A stretch of 20,579 bases of DNA from a virus, in the IMG/VR virus record IMGVR_UViG_3300010354_000870, positions 1 to 20,579 of that record; one strand, given 5' to 3'. The notes beneath the pieces are model-generated. The model made no database searches and had not been told where the DNA came from. It saw only the letters and a list, made by a program, of their open reading frames with translations. Positions 1-8,358 of this stretch are shown here, piece by piece. Both the position numbers and the translations under genes were made by a program. How positions within the stretch are numbered: position 1 is the first letter of the stretch; each line of letters begins with the position of its first letter.

Positions 1-45
1 CCGCTTTTACACTCACGTGACTTAAAAACTCACACGGAGCAGTAA
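1..45 (+). CDS. Possible 3' end of the gene upstream of the tape measure (partial)
   Basis: The first frame is open from the window edge to a TAA at 43-45, giving a 14-residue tail ending LKTHTEQ. The other two forward frames stop at 16-18 and 23-25. The TAA lies 4 bases before the tape measure ATG, and the likely ribosome binding site GGAG (36-39) of the next gene lies inside this tail, as is usual in packed phage operons. In contractile-tail phages the gene before the tape measure is normally a tail assembly chaperone, but the fragment is too short to identify. It could also be non-coding. Confidence 0.35.
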   Translation, partial: PLLHSRDLKTHTEQ

Positions 46-49
46 AGGT

Positions 50-3000
50 ATGGCAGACGAGAAAATCGTCATAAAAATTGATGTAGACGCAAGAACTACA
101 GCAATTGAAAAGACCACGCAAGCGGTAAAGCGCCTTAGACGCGAGGCCGGAAAATTTAGCTCTGGCAAAAACGATATGGCTGAGTACCTCAAGCAGGGGG
201 AGAATCAGCTCGGGAAGACTGTTACGGCCTATCGCCGACACTTTGACTTTTTCGACAAGGGCGTCAAAGCGATGGGCACGGTACTCAAAAAGTTTGTTAC
301 CACCGCACTCAAGGGTGTAATCGTTGAAATGGCTCTCATGGGTGCCGCGATGCTCGGAATTCATGCACTTTTCATAACTGGAAAAGGTCTTGCCAAGGCG
401 TACTCGGGGGCAATGCAGGTCCTAGCTGGCGGTGCCGCAGCGGCGGCGGTTGCAATAGCTACAGCGGCAGCCGCAATACGTGAACAGCAGGCAGCAATGT
501 TTGCATACAGAGGAAAAGGGGCAGCAGAATTTGGTAGTGGGCTAAGTCAAGCAAGAGTCGCAATGCGTGCACTTCAGATGGATGCAAGCCTTGCCGGTCT
601 AGGAGTTGCGAATCTAAACAAGGCCTACGCAACAATGTCAAAGACAATGACAACGCCACAAATAAATGCAAGTACAGGCTTGTTCAAGGCATTGATGGAC
701 TTTGGCTCGGCTGGTCAGGACCCGGGTGCCGCAGTGGAAAAAGTTGGTGCAGTGATAGCTGCTATTTCTGATAAAAAGAAAAGTCTTGCAGATGTTACCG
801 CAGCAGCAAAAGCAATCGGTCCGGAAATGGCAGATGCCCTAAAAAAGGCGAACGTAAAAACAAAAGACCAACTCAAACAATTGATTATGTCTGGCGAGCT
901 TGCAAAGATTGGTGGAGTTGCTGGTCAGTTTGATGCAGTAAATCAGACGCTTATTGGTCAGATAAAGACATTCTTCAATCTCGTTAGAGGTCAGTTTGCC
1001 GACTTTGGTTTGACATTCCTTGAACCAGCAAAAGTTGCAATGCAGAAGATATTTAAGATTATTCAGCGTGACCTCGGGCAGCTGACTGGGATTGTTTCTG
1101 AATTTGGAACCGGAAGCTTTATGGACGGCCTTGTTTCTGCTGTTGACAAAATAAGCGCCGGGATGGTGAACCTTATTCAAAAATATCTACCAATGGCCAG
1201 AGGAATGGGGGACAGAATAGCTGGATGGTGGGAAAGATTCCAGGGTGGATGGAGAAATATGGTCAATGGTATGCGCCCATTTATAGATGGTGCTCGCGTA
1301 CTAGAAAGAGCGTTCTCGCCTGTTTGGGAAGCAATCAAAGGTGGCGCTAAAAACTTCACGTATTTCAATGAACTCCTTGTTGAAAATCAAGATGATGTGC
1401 TTGAATTCGGTACCAGAGTTGGAGAACTCATTACTGCAATTTCTGACTTTTCAATGGAACTAAAAGAAGCCTTCTTTGGGATACTTCCAGTAATAAACGA
1501 CATTCTTTCTGGTGTAAAGCAGTTCTTTAACATACTTGCTGGTGGACTCGGAAAGTTTGGCGGTCTTGCTGCAATGATTCCACTGATGACATATTTCGTT
1601 GGTGGAAGAACGATGTCTCAAACAAAAGGTGGATTTTTACCTAAAAATCTTGGGAGCATGAACGTTAATGCCCAAGTTGTAAATGTTGGCGGTCCTGGTG
1701 TTGGCGGACCAGCTGCTGCCACTGGTACAGCGGTTCCGCCAAGCTCACAAAACACGATGTCATCTGGGAAAACCGGTCGAATAACTTATTCAGACGCAGC
1801 AAAACTGACTCGTGCACAACGCGGCGGGTTAGACGTAGGCGAATATGTAAAAATGCAAAATGCTGCGCCGAATGCTGCAAATGCATATTCAAATGGGCGT
1901 GCTGCCTCTCGTCTGTCATGGATGGGTGGATGGACGAAGATGGCAGAGGGACCTCTATCCCCAAACTACACAGGGCCTCAAACAGCGCTCGGTAGGTTCA
2001 GAGAGGCCGTCCGCAAACAGCGTTCAGAAACAAGATTTGGTGCTGGTCTGTTCGGCAATGAGAAGCTTGGCATAAAAGGAATCAACAACACCATGGGCGC
2101 AAGAATGGGTGTTGGTCTTGGACTTGGGATGATGAGCCAATTTGCACCCGAAGAAATGCGGGGAGCACTTGCGCTTGGTGGAACTGTTGGAATGTTCAAT
2201 CCGATGGCTGGACTCGCTGTAGGCGGTCTTGGTTCAGCGATGAAGGCACGAAGCGCAGGGAAAGGCGCTCTAGCCGGAATGGCCGGTGGTGCTGCGATGG
2301 GAGCATTTTTCGGGCCGTACGGAATGGCAATAGGTGCCGGTCTTGGACTCCTTGCTGGCGGAATCATGGGTGGCGTAAATGAGGTCAAGGTAAGGGCAAA
2401 GGAAGCAAGAAAAGCGATTCAGTCGACTGTTGGCTCACTCCTAACAGGGATAATGACAGACCGTTCTGTTGAGTATATGGACAATATGCGTGCTGTCGCA
2501 GCTGGACAGAACACAGCTGGAAGAAGGGGTTCACTAGAAGGAATCGGTGCTGATTTCGCATCTCGAACTAGCGGTCTTGTTCAAAGAGCTTCTTCAGGAG
2601 CAAAAACAAGACGTGGAGAGAATGTCCAAGACGTATTGAATAGTAATTTTACAGCGCTTATCAATCCAGTTGCACTCACAACAAAAACTCTTAGTGCTTT
2701 AATGCCTGACATATTTAATATCGGAAGCCTCATTGGGAAAATCCCAGGCATGGGAAGTCTCAACAAAATTCCTGGTATGGGTGCACTAAAAGGCCTAATT
2801 GGGATGGATGTAAAAACCGGTCGAACAACTAGAAACGAAGACTTCATTAGGGACATCTTCAACAATCAGGCTAAATACGGTATGAAAATGACCGAAGATG
2901 AACTCGCTAAAGCCCTCAAGGACCCAGAAAGCTCTGTCAAAGAATTTGTAAAACAGATAGAAGAGCGCGGGGAAGCTTTTAATAAGCTTGATGATGTCAA

Positions 3001-4408
3001 CGCAAAACGCCTCGACATGCTCGAGAAAATGAGCGGAAAGTCGAGGCCAGAGCTTGAGGCATTGGCCAAAGAAATGGGGGTCAATCTTTATGATGCAACT
3101 GTAAAGTTTGACGATGTAGTGACAAAACTCAAACTCAATATGGTTCGCTCTGCCGCTGAAATGTTGGCAGCAAACCAAGATGCATTGATGGGCGCTTCAG
3201 CTGTTTTCGATACGGAAATAAATAAAAATAAAGCAGAATATGCAATAAACGACAAAACTCGCGCCCTCGCAGACCAGGCCGCGGCTGGGACGCTTGATAG
3301 GAATTCTGTTCTTGAATACATGAAAGGGCTAGGTTCTGATTATACAGCCCTATACGGAGGTGACTCAGTAAAGGCCTTCCAGGCAATACAGGGTCTCTAT
3401 GGTGCTGGCGGTACCGCCTTCCAAAAGGGCGGTGCACTTGAAAACCAGGAGCAGCTATTCAGCGGAAATGCAACTTTCCAGAATTTCCTAACAACAGCTA
3501 AATCTAATTTGGTTGATACCGGAGTAACTCAACTTTCTGGTCTTATCAACAAATCTGGGAGAGTAGCTGACGTAGAAAAGATACGAGCAGCATTTGGGAA
3601 CATGACCGATGAGCAACTGTTCCAGCAGCTTGGCATGCTTCAGCAGGGCGCAATACCAACATTCGCTGGCACCGGTGACGCTGCGGAGCGAAAGGCAAGC
3701 GGAACAGGAATGGAGGGATACCTTAAAACCCTCGGCATAGATTATGCATCATTGCAGAAAATTAATACTGATGAAGCAGATAAATTCACTGACCTTTCGA
3801 ACGCATCACAGAACTTCAAGACCGCAGTGGAAGAGTATAGAAAATATACACAAGAGTTCTTTGGCGCAGATGGTGGACGACCAGAGTGGTGGTCAAAAGA
3901 AGCCATGAAAGAGATTATGGGCAGTGACACATCGAGCCCGAGAGGAAGCAGAATTGGGGATACCACTTCATCGAGACTTTCGCAAACAATGGCTCGACAT
4001 GCTGCAATGAATTCTCAGCTAACAGGGGTACGTAGTATCACTTCTGCCTACAGAACGACCGCTCTCGGTTCTCCAAGCTCTGACCATGTGACAGGAAGGG
4101 CCTACGACCTTGTTGGACAGAACCTTGGCGCATATTCACGCCTTGTTCATGCAAATGGTGGCTTCGCAGAATTCCATGGAAGGAACGGTTCAAGACATCT
4201 TCATGTTGTTCCTGGTCCTGGTCCATTCGGCGACACGTCGGTTCCATCGATGTCGAAGATGTCAACCATGCCAGCCATGTCTGGTGGGGCAGTAACGAAT
4301 AACTCAATAACAATCAATGCTGCACCTGGGCAGTCACCTGAGGCAATAGCATCTGCTGTAATAAAGAAGATTGATGAAAGAAATCGCAATCGAGAGCAGC
4401 GTAGATAA
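50..4408 (+). CDS. Tail tape measure protein with C-terminal M15-type peptidase domain
   Basis: This 1452-residue protein sets tail length and lies in the tube lumen. It has a charged, helical N-terminus, a hydrophobic Ala/Gly/Met-rich stretch at about residues 87-140, and a second Gly/Ala-rich hydrophobic stretch at about 680-778, both typical of tape measures. Near the C-terminus (about 1315-1395) is a zinc D,D-peptidase-like domain: S-S-D-H1346-V-T-G-R-A-Y-D1353 matches the HxxGxxxD metal motif of the M15 / VanY-type families, and R-H1383-L-H1385 would supply the third ligand. The extreme C-terminus has the APGQSPEAIASAVIKKI signature common at tape measure ends. The start has GGAG at 36-39. 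Its stop overlaps the next start by one base (TAATG). The peptidase probably cuts peptide cross-links in host peptidoglycan during entry. The family call is secure and the enzyme activity is inferred. Confidence 0.93.
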   Translation: MADEKIVIKIDVDARTTAIEKTTQAVKRLRREAGKFSSGKNDMAEYLKQGENQLGKTVTAYRRHFDFFDKGVKAMGTVLKKFVTTALKGVIVEMALMGAAMLGIHALFITGKGLAKAYSGAMQVLAGGAAAAAVAIATAAAAIREQQAAMFAYRGKGAAEFGSGLSQARVAMRALQMDASLAGLGVANLNKAYATMSKTMTTPQINASTGLFKALMDFGSAGQDPGAAVEKVGAVIAAISDKKKSLADVTAAAKAIGPEMADALKKANVKTKDQLKQLIMSGELAKIGGVAGQFDAVNQTLIGQIKTFFNLVRGQFADFGLTFLEPAKVAMQKIFKIIQRDLGQLTGIVSEFGTGSFMDGLVSAVDKISAGMVNLIQKYLPMARGMGDRIAGWWERFQGGWRNMVNGMRPFIDGARVLERAFSPVWEAIKGGAKNFTYFNELLVENQDDVLEFGTRVGELITAISDFSMELKEAFFGILPVINDILSGVKQFFNILAGGLGKFGGLAAMIPLMTYFVGGRTMSQTKGGFLPKNLGSMNVNAQVVNVGGPGVGGPAAATGTAVPPSSQNTMSSGKTGRITYSDAAKLTRAQRGGLDVGEYVKMQNAAPNAANAYSNGRAASRLSWMGGWTKMAEGPLSPNYTGPQTALGRFREAVRKQRSETRFGAGLFGNEKLGIKGINNTMGARMGVGLGLGMMSQFAPEEMRGALALGGTVGMFNPMAGLAVGGLGSAMKARSAGKGALAGMAGGAAMGAFFGPYGMAIGAGLGLLAGGIMGGVNEVKVRAKEARKAIQSTVGSLLTGIMTDRSVEYMDNMRAVAAGQNTAGRRGSLEGIGADFASRTSGLVQRASSGAKTRRGENVQDVLNSNFTALINPVALTTKTLSALMPDIFNIGSLIGKIPGMGSLNKIPGMGALKGLIGMDVKTGRTTRNEDFIRDIFNNQAKYGMKMTEDELAKALKDPESSVKEFVKQIEERGEAFNKLDDVNAKRLDMLEKMSGKSRPELEALAKEMGVNLYDATVKFDDVVTKLKLNMVRSAAEMLAANQDALMGASAVFDTEINKNKAEYAINDKTRALADQAAAGTLDRNSVLEYMKGLGSDYTALYGGDSVKAFQAIQGLYGAGGTAFQKGGALENQEQLFSGNATFQNFLTTAKSNLVDTGVTQLSGLINKSGRVADVEKIRAAFGNMTDEQLFQQLGMLQQGAIPTFAGTGDAAERKASGTGMEGYLKTLGIDYASLQKINTDEADKFTDLSNASQNFKTAVEEYRKYTQEFFGADGGRPEWWSKEAMKEIMGSDTSSPRGSRIGDTTSSRLSQTMARHAAMNSQLTGVRSITSAYRTTALGSPSSDHVTGRAYDLVGQNLGAYSRLVHANGGFAEFHGRNGSRHLHVVPGPGPFGDTSVPSMSKMSTMPAMSGGAVTNNSITINAAPGQSPEAIASAVIKKIDERNRNREQRR

Positions 4409-5970
4409 TGGCAAACGAAAATGTTTTTTCCAATGGACAAATCGTCTATGTTAAAGTACGCAGTTTGCCGAACCATCCAAGCTCGTATTATGAGGGTTTT
4501 GACATATCCTGGCTATTTAAAGTCGTAAACGCAAAAATTGCTAAAAAAGAAAATCCTCTTGGCGGTGGGTTTGATAGAATAGATGACAAAGAATATTGGC
4601 GACCATTTCTTGGGTATGCGCAATTTTACGAATATACAGCCGGTGATGAGTTCGTTCAGCAAACATTCGCCGGTAGGAACACATCTACAACAACAAAGGA
4701 CCCCTCTGGCACTGTTTCATTTCTTAATAGTCCAACTTCTGTAGCACAAACAAAATACTCAAATCTTCCAGAAGGAACACAGAAAGTTTTTCAGGGAGAA
4801 ATATATAGGGCTGTGTCCCAGTTCGTTTCTTGGGAAAGTATTTCAAAATACGATACGCTCCCAACCCCAAAAAGAATGTCATATGGAAATCCGTACAATA
4901 TTTCAGTAATACGTGTATGGGTAAAAGTTTCCGGGTCTAATCTAAGTGAGTCGACTGGGTATACGTACTGGTTCAACCCGCAGCTTAATACATTTCACTT
5001 AATCAACCCAAAAATTGATTTTTTGCTCAATTCACCAGGGACAACAGAAGAAGATTCTTTGCGTGAGGGGAAGGTCCTATCGCTCATGCTCCAGGGGAAA
5101 ACACGTGCTCAAGCACTTGAGCAGTTAAATAACTCACAAGAAGGAACAAAAACCTCTCCAGCATCAACCACTTCCGGTAGCAATAGCAACCTTGCTACCG
5201 GAGGAGGTGGCACTTCATCAAGCACCGGTACCGCCCCAAACTCGACCATAAAAGCAACCGTAAGAGTGCGTGGTAATTTTGGCTTTATTGAACCAGGCGA
5301 GATTGAGGGTGGTGGAGCTCAGATGGTTCAGTACTACAAAGCTGGAAATAGCCAAGCGCCACTCACCGCACGGCATATTTTTACACCCAAGCCAAATGAA
5401 ATTAATTATCAAAACCTTGGTTCTGAGTGGACGGAGATAGAGCGCTCTGGGAGAATTCCGCTTGTTGACTGGAAAAATTACAAGCTCATGCGCGTTTCGT
5501 TTCAGTTCCTTGTCATACCAGATGCAACATACAGGCTTGGAGCATTTGGTCAGACTGCAGATGATGGAATAACACTTTCAATTGACTCAAAATTGGAAGT
5601 ATTGCGAAATATGGCATCGCGCCCATATCCGGTAATTTTGTACGGTTTTGATGAGTTGCTGGCAAATGCAAACCCATATTCCTTCTCTACTGGTGCTGGC
5701 GTCCAATTTGCAATTACTGATTTCTCAATTTCGTCGATGATTAGAACTTCTAATGGCTCAATAAACAGAGCGCAGTGCGACATAACGCTGCAAGAGGTTC
5801 CAATTGAATATATAAATATTATTTCTCTTCCAAAGCTAATACCAGGACAAACAATAAGGCCCCCCAGAATAGATGACCCGGTTGAGTATGGAGAGAGGCT
5901 ATTGATAACCGACCAGGCAAATGACCTTGTTGAAATAAAGGGGTATCAGCAAACAGCGGAGAGTAATTAG
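4408..5970 (+). CDS. Tail tube/baseplate adaptor-like protein, two domains with a flexible linker
   Basis: The 520 residues have no recognisable enzyme motif. Residues 1 to about 240 are rich in Tyr, Phe and Trp. A Ser/Thr/Gly-rich linker spans about 244-278, and a beta-rich domain of about 240 residues follows. In the C-terminal domain, the run from the SRPYPVILYGF region (about residue 405) to the DITLQEVP region (about 460) resembles the beta-sandwich of CIS-tube/LysM-type proteins (gpX, XkdP, gp53-like). Those proteins join the tube end to the baseplate hub. No clear LysM repeat is visible. The position between tape measure and hub is exactly where that protein is encoded in contractile tails. 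It is translationally coupled to the tape measure by TAATG. The role rests mainly on position and weak sequence resemblance, and the N-terminal domain is unassigned. Confidence 0.7.
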   Translation: MANENVFSNGQIVYVKVRSLPNHPSSYYEGFDISWLFKVVNAKIAKKENPLGGGFDRIDDKEYWRPFLGYAQFYEYTAGDEFVQQTFAGRNTSTTTKDPSGTVSFLNSPTSVAQTKYSNLPEGTQKVFQGEIYRAVSQFVSWESISKYDTLPTPKRMSYGNPYNISVIRVWVKVSGSNLSESTGYTYWFNPQLNTFHLINPKIDFLLNSPGTTEEDSLREGKVLSLMLQGKTRAQALEQLNNSQEGTKTSPASTTSGSNSNLATGGGGTSSSTGTAPNSTIKATVRVRGNFGFIEPGEIEGGGAQMVQYYKAGNSQAPLTARHIFTPKPNEINYQNLGSEWTEIERSGRIPLVDWKNYKLMRVSFQFLVIPDATYRLGAFGQTADDGITLSIDSKLEVLRNMASRPYPVILYGFDELLANANPYSFSTGAGVQFAITDFSISSMIRTSNGSINRAQCDITLQEVPIEYINIISLPKLIPGQTIRPPRIDDPVEYGERLLITDQANDLVEIKGYQQTAESN

Positions 5971-5974
5971 TGCT

Positions 5975-7612
5975 ATGGCAGTGATTCCTTACCTCCCACC
6001 AAATCTTGATAATTTTGTCGGCAATACACCAAATAGCGCTGGGAAAATTCTTATCGCTTCATTGTCCGATGGGATAATGGCGACAATTGACCACTCAATA
6101 ACAAACGTATCTGTTGACTACTCAATGACTGAAGCATCGCAATTAAGTTTTGATGTTATTGAGACAATGACCACAGACTACTCGTCGGTAATAGACCCAG
6201 AAAAAACACATCCAAGAAGACTCGAGTTTGGTCTAAATAATTATTTTAATGTTGGCAGAGATGTTATTTATGAAACACAGACCCTTAATGAAGTTGGCAA
6301 TGATTTTGATGCAACGATTGAGCTCAAAAAGCAATCACAGCTTTTTGAAATAGCGTCAGTTACTTTTGCACCTGGTCCTGGCGGAAGCCCTGTGTGGCAG
6401 GTTAAGTGCTTTTCGAAAGCAATTCAACAGATGAAGCGTGATAGGAATCCAGGGACAATCAAAGGGACCGGGAGCACATTTGTAAAGCTGGCAGCCGAAA
6501 AGTATGGTCTTAAGTATTTTGGTGAAGAAACATCAAAGAAGCAGTCAATAACAAAAGCAACAGGAGATAAGCAGGCCGACTCTCTGTGGGATGTACTTAA
6601 AAGACTTGCGAGTGATGCAAAATTTGTCATTTATGAAGTTGATGGTTATTTGATTTTTGCTTCTGAACGGTACCTACTAAATAAGTGGGGAATCGATTCT
6701 GGTGACACAATCCGTGTAAAAAATAAAAAAACAAATCAATTCGAAACAAAACCAGCGAAATACATACCACTGCAATATCCAGCTGTATTTAAAGGAACCC
6801 CTGGATATTTTTATGCAATGCAGTATCCAACGATAAATATCTCAAATAATGACCCAAGATATGGGGACGGCTCCATCCTTGTAGACAGGCAAAATGGAAC
6901 ACAAATTAGACCCGGCATGACCGCGTATATAGGGGATGTACCAGGGAGCAATGGTTACTATCTGATTGACTCTGTTTCCTTTGCTGATAGAACACCAGAC
7001 CCGGTAACAGTTTCTTTTAGAAAGCCGACACCGGAAGTTGATAAGCCGCGTGAAATAGCTATTGGAAATAGGTTCGTTCAAACAGATGCAATTAGCCCAA
7101 TACCAACAAAAGTAAGTCCCAAAAAAGGAAATCTGCCCACTCCACCGCAACCAAAATCAAACTACTTCCCACTGCCAACACCGGGTACCGAATACAATTT
7201 TTCTGCTACTTACCCACGTATGAAATCAGGATTGATTTCAGTGGGCAACATCCCACTTTATTCAAGACCGGTTATAACCGTAGATGGCGAAGTTAAAACG
7301 ACCTTCTCGATAACTATCTACCAAAAACCAGACTTAACAATAAATTATGGGAATTGGCAGTCAGGCAATACAGCGGTTCTTATTACCCCGATATGGACGG
7401 TTGGAGGGATTGCTGTAGAACTGACGGAAGCACAAGCAATAGCAAAGTATCTTTCTGATGGATTATTTTTAGCAAAACTTAACAGCAAAGAAGCTGCTGC
7501 GACATATGGGGAATACATCCATAGACAGCAAATCGAAATACTCAGAGTTCGTTTTCCTGATATTGACTACTACAAGGGTGGCGTGTATCCCGATACGGCT
7601 GGTTTGACATGA
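5975..7612 (+). CDS. Baseplate hub protein (gpD / gp27 / XkdQ-like)
   Basis: The 545-residue protein is expected to form the trimeric hub that connects the tail tube to the central spike. Residues 1 to about 347 look like a hub: early beta strands, then a helix-rich section beginning GTGSTFVKLAAEKYGL (about 163) and continuing to DSLWDVLKRLASDAKFVIYE (about 203-222). That is the usual hub segment pairing 'residue-rich helix, then LKRLA..-FVIYEVDGYLIF'. Residues from about 350 onward form a C-terminal extension with a Pro-rich linker (PTPPQPK) and a second beta-rich part that the core hub fold does not need. The start at 5975 has GGAGAG at 5958-5963. It follows the adaptor gene by 4 bases and precedes the spike gene, matching the usual order. 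The family is inferred from local resemblance and order. Confidence 0.8.
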   Translation: MAVIPYLPPNLDNFVGNTPNSAGKILIASLSDGIMATIDHSITNVSVDYSMTEASQLSFDVIETMTTDYSSVIDPEKTHPRRLEFGLNNYFNVGRDVIYETQTLNEVGNDFDATIELKKQSQLFEIASVTFAPGPGGSPVWQVKCFSKAIQQMKRDRNPGTIKGTGSTFVKLAAEKYGLKYFGEETSKKQSITKATGDKQADSLWDVLKRLASDAKFVIYEVDGYLIFASERYLLNKWGIDSGDTIRVKNKKTNQFETKPAKYIPLQYPAVFKGTPGYFYAMQYPTINISNNDPRYGDGSILVDRQNGTQIRPGMTAYIGDVPGSNGYYLIDSVSFADRTPDPVTVSFRKPTPEVDKPREIAIGNRFVQTDAISPIPTKVSPKKGNLPTPPQPKSNYFPLPTPGTEYNFSATYPRMKSGLISVGNIPLYSRPVITVDGEVKTTFSITIYQKPDLTINYGNWQSGNTAVLITPIWTVGGIAVELTEAQAIAKYLSDGLFLAKLNSKEAAATYGEYIHRQQIEILRVRFPDIDYYKGGVYPDTAGLT

Positions 7613-7694
7613 TAATGAGCTTATTTGTTTACAGTCTTTTGCTTATTTTTATTAATGTAAACTCTACTTATTCACTTTGTAAGCAGGATAAATA
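7613..7694 (+). promoter_or_regulatory. 82-base AT-rich gap with a possible promoter before the spike gene
   Basis: This is the longest untranslated gap in the plus-strand tail operon. It contains TTTACA (7628-7633), then 17 bases, then ATTAAT (7651-7656), a 5/6 and 4/6 match to sigma-70 type -35 and -10 boxes. AGGA at 7685-7688 serves as the ribosome binding site, 6 bases before the ATG at 7695. The 3' part, TTGTAA..AGGA.AAATA, resembles the 3' part of the gap before the fibre gene at 11376. The promoter call is speculative; the ribosome binding site is well supported. Confidence 0.3.
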
Positions 7695-8048
7695 ATGGCT
7701 ACATCAGACCCAGTAAATAGGCAGAAATCTTCTTCGCACCCGCTTAAGCCGGGTCAGTTCTACCAGGGCGTAGTCACGGCTGTAGATGCTTCTGGGCGCG
7801 TAACGGTAAGCGTTAAAGCGCTTGGTGCCTCTTATGGCCCAATAATGCCAATTGGTGCAACTGCGCTTAATAAGCTTGTGGTTAGTGACACTGTATTGTG
7901 CACATTTACCGATGAATTTTTCAATGACCTTGTGGTATTTGGTTCATCCAGAATTAAATTGGACGTTTTTGCATCGAAGGCACTATTTGAGCAACTAGTC
8001 ACACGAGTAAATTCGCTAGAAGCACGCATAGAAGCATTGGAGAACTAG
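7695..8048 (+). CDS. Baseplate central spike-like protein (OB-fold, gpV/gp5 N-terminal type)
   Basis: This 117-residue protein begins, after a short polar head, with LKPGQFYQGVVTAVDASGRV followed by short strands, the pattern of the OB-fold at the base of contractile-tail spikes. Residues about 96-117 form a short heptad-patterned helix (LVTRVNSLEARIEALEN), a good trimeric coiled coil. Unlike T4 gp5 it has no lysozyme domain and no long beta-helix needle, so the only visible wall-degrading domain in this tail module is in the tape measure. It sits directly between the hub and the gp25-like gene. AGGA at 7685-7688 supports the ATG. The spike tip could be supplied by a separate PAAR-type protein not seen here. 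Confidence 0.72.
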   Translation: MATSDPVNRQKSSSHPLKPGQFYQGVVTAVDASGRVTVSVKALGASYGPIMPIGATALNKLVVSDTVLCTFTDEFFNDLVVFGSSRIKLDVFASKALFEQLVTRVNSLEARIEALEN

Positions 8049-8050
8049 CC

Positions 8051-8356
8051 ATGGACATGATTAAGTTTCCAATAAGGTTTGATAGAAGCGGCATACAAAA
8101 GCATGTCGAGGGTTCAGAAGATTATTATGCACAACTCCTGACAATTGCAATGCTTACGGAACCCAGAACGCATCCGTTCTCACCACGATTCGGCGTACTT
8201 GACCCTTCTTTTAGAGGGATAGATAAGGGTGTATTTGTTCTTACTGCGGCACGATTCGTCCCAGAGGTGCAGATTGTGAACCTAACAAGCGATATTGACA
8301 CAGATGGAGGAGAAGCAAAAGTGGAATTCTCTTTCAGAATAAAGAGTGAGGTGTAG
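8051..8356 (+). CDS. Baseplate wedge protein, GPW/gp25 family
   Basis: The 101-residue protein has the length and layout of the gpW/gp25 family, which forms part of the baseplate wedge and seeds sheath assembly. It opens with a hydrophobic strand (IKFPIRFDRSG). The family landmark is the segment RTHPFSPRFGVLDPSF at about residues 37-52, equivalent to the 'GE..~P..G...' region, followed by a helix and the terminal strand KVEFSFRIKSEV. GGAG at 8039-8042 lies 8 bases before the chosen ATG; the ATG two codons further in would be too far away. The gene follows the spike by 2 bases and precedes the J-like gene by 2, so the trio is co-translated. Confidence 0.85.
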   Translation: MDMIKFPIRFDRSGIQKHVEGSEDYYAQLLTIAMLTEPRTHPFSPRFGVLDPSFRGIDKGVFVLTAARFVPEVQIVNLTSDIDTDGGEAKVEFSFRIKSEV

Positions 8357-8358
8357 CC

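Noticed and set aside
839-1180. Long minus-strand open frames inside the tape measure gene, including 1978-2388 and 2795-3178.
   Set aside because: They lie wholly within a strong plus-strand gene with clear protein features, have no ribosome binding site and show composition expected of a shadow frame (hydrophobic or Pro/Ala-rich).
3088-3321. Possible frameshift or truncation in the tape measure.
   Set aside because: The frame is uninterrupted from 50 to 4408 and all expected features appear in one frame.
7686-7697. GATAAATA before the spike gene as a T4-type late promoter (TATAAATA).
   Set aside because: It overlaps the ribosome binding site and ATG, leaving no room for a 5' leader, and its first base differs from the T4 consensus.
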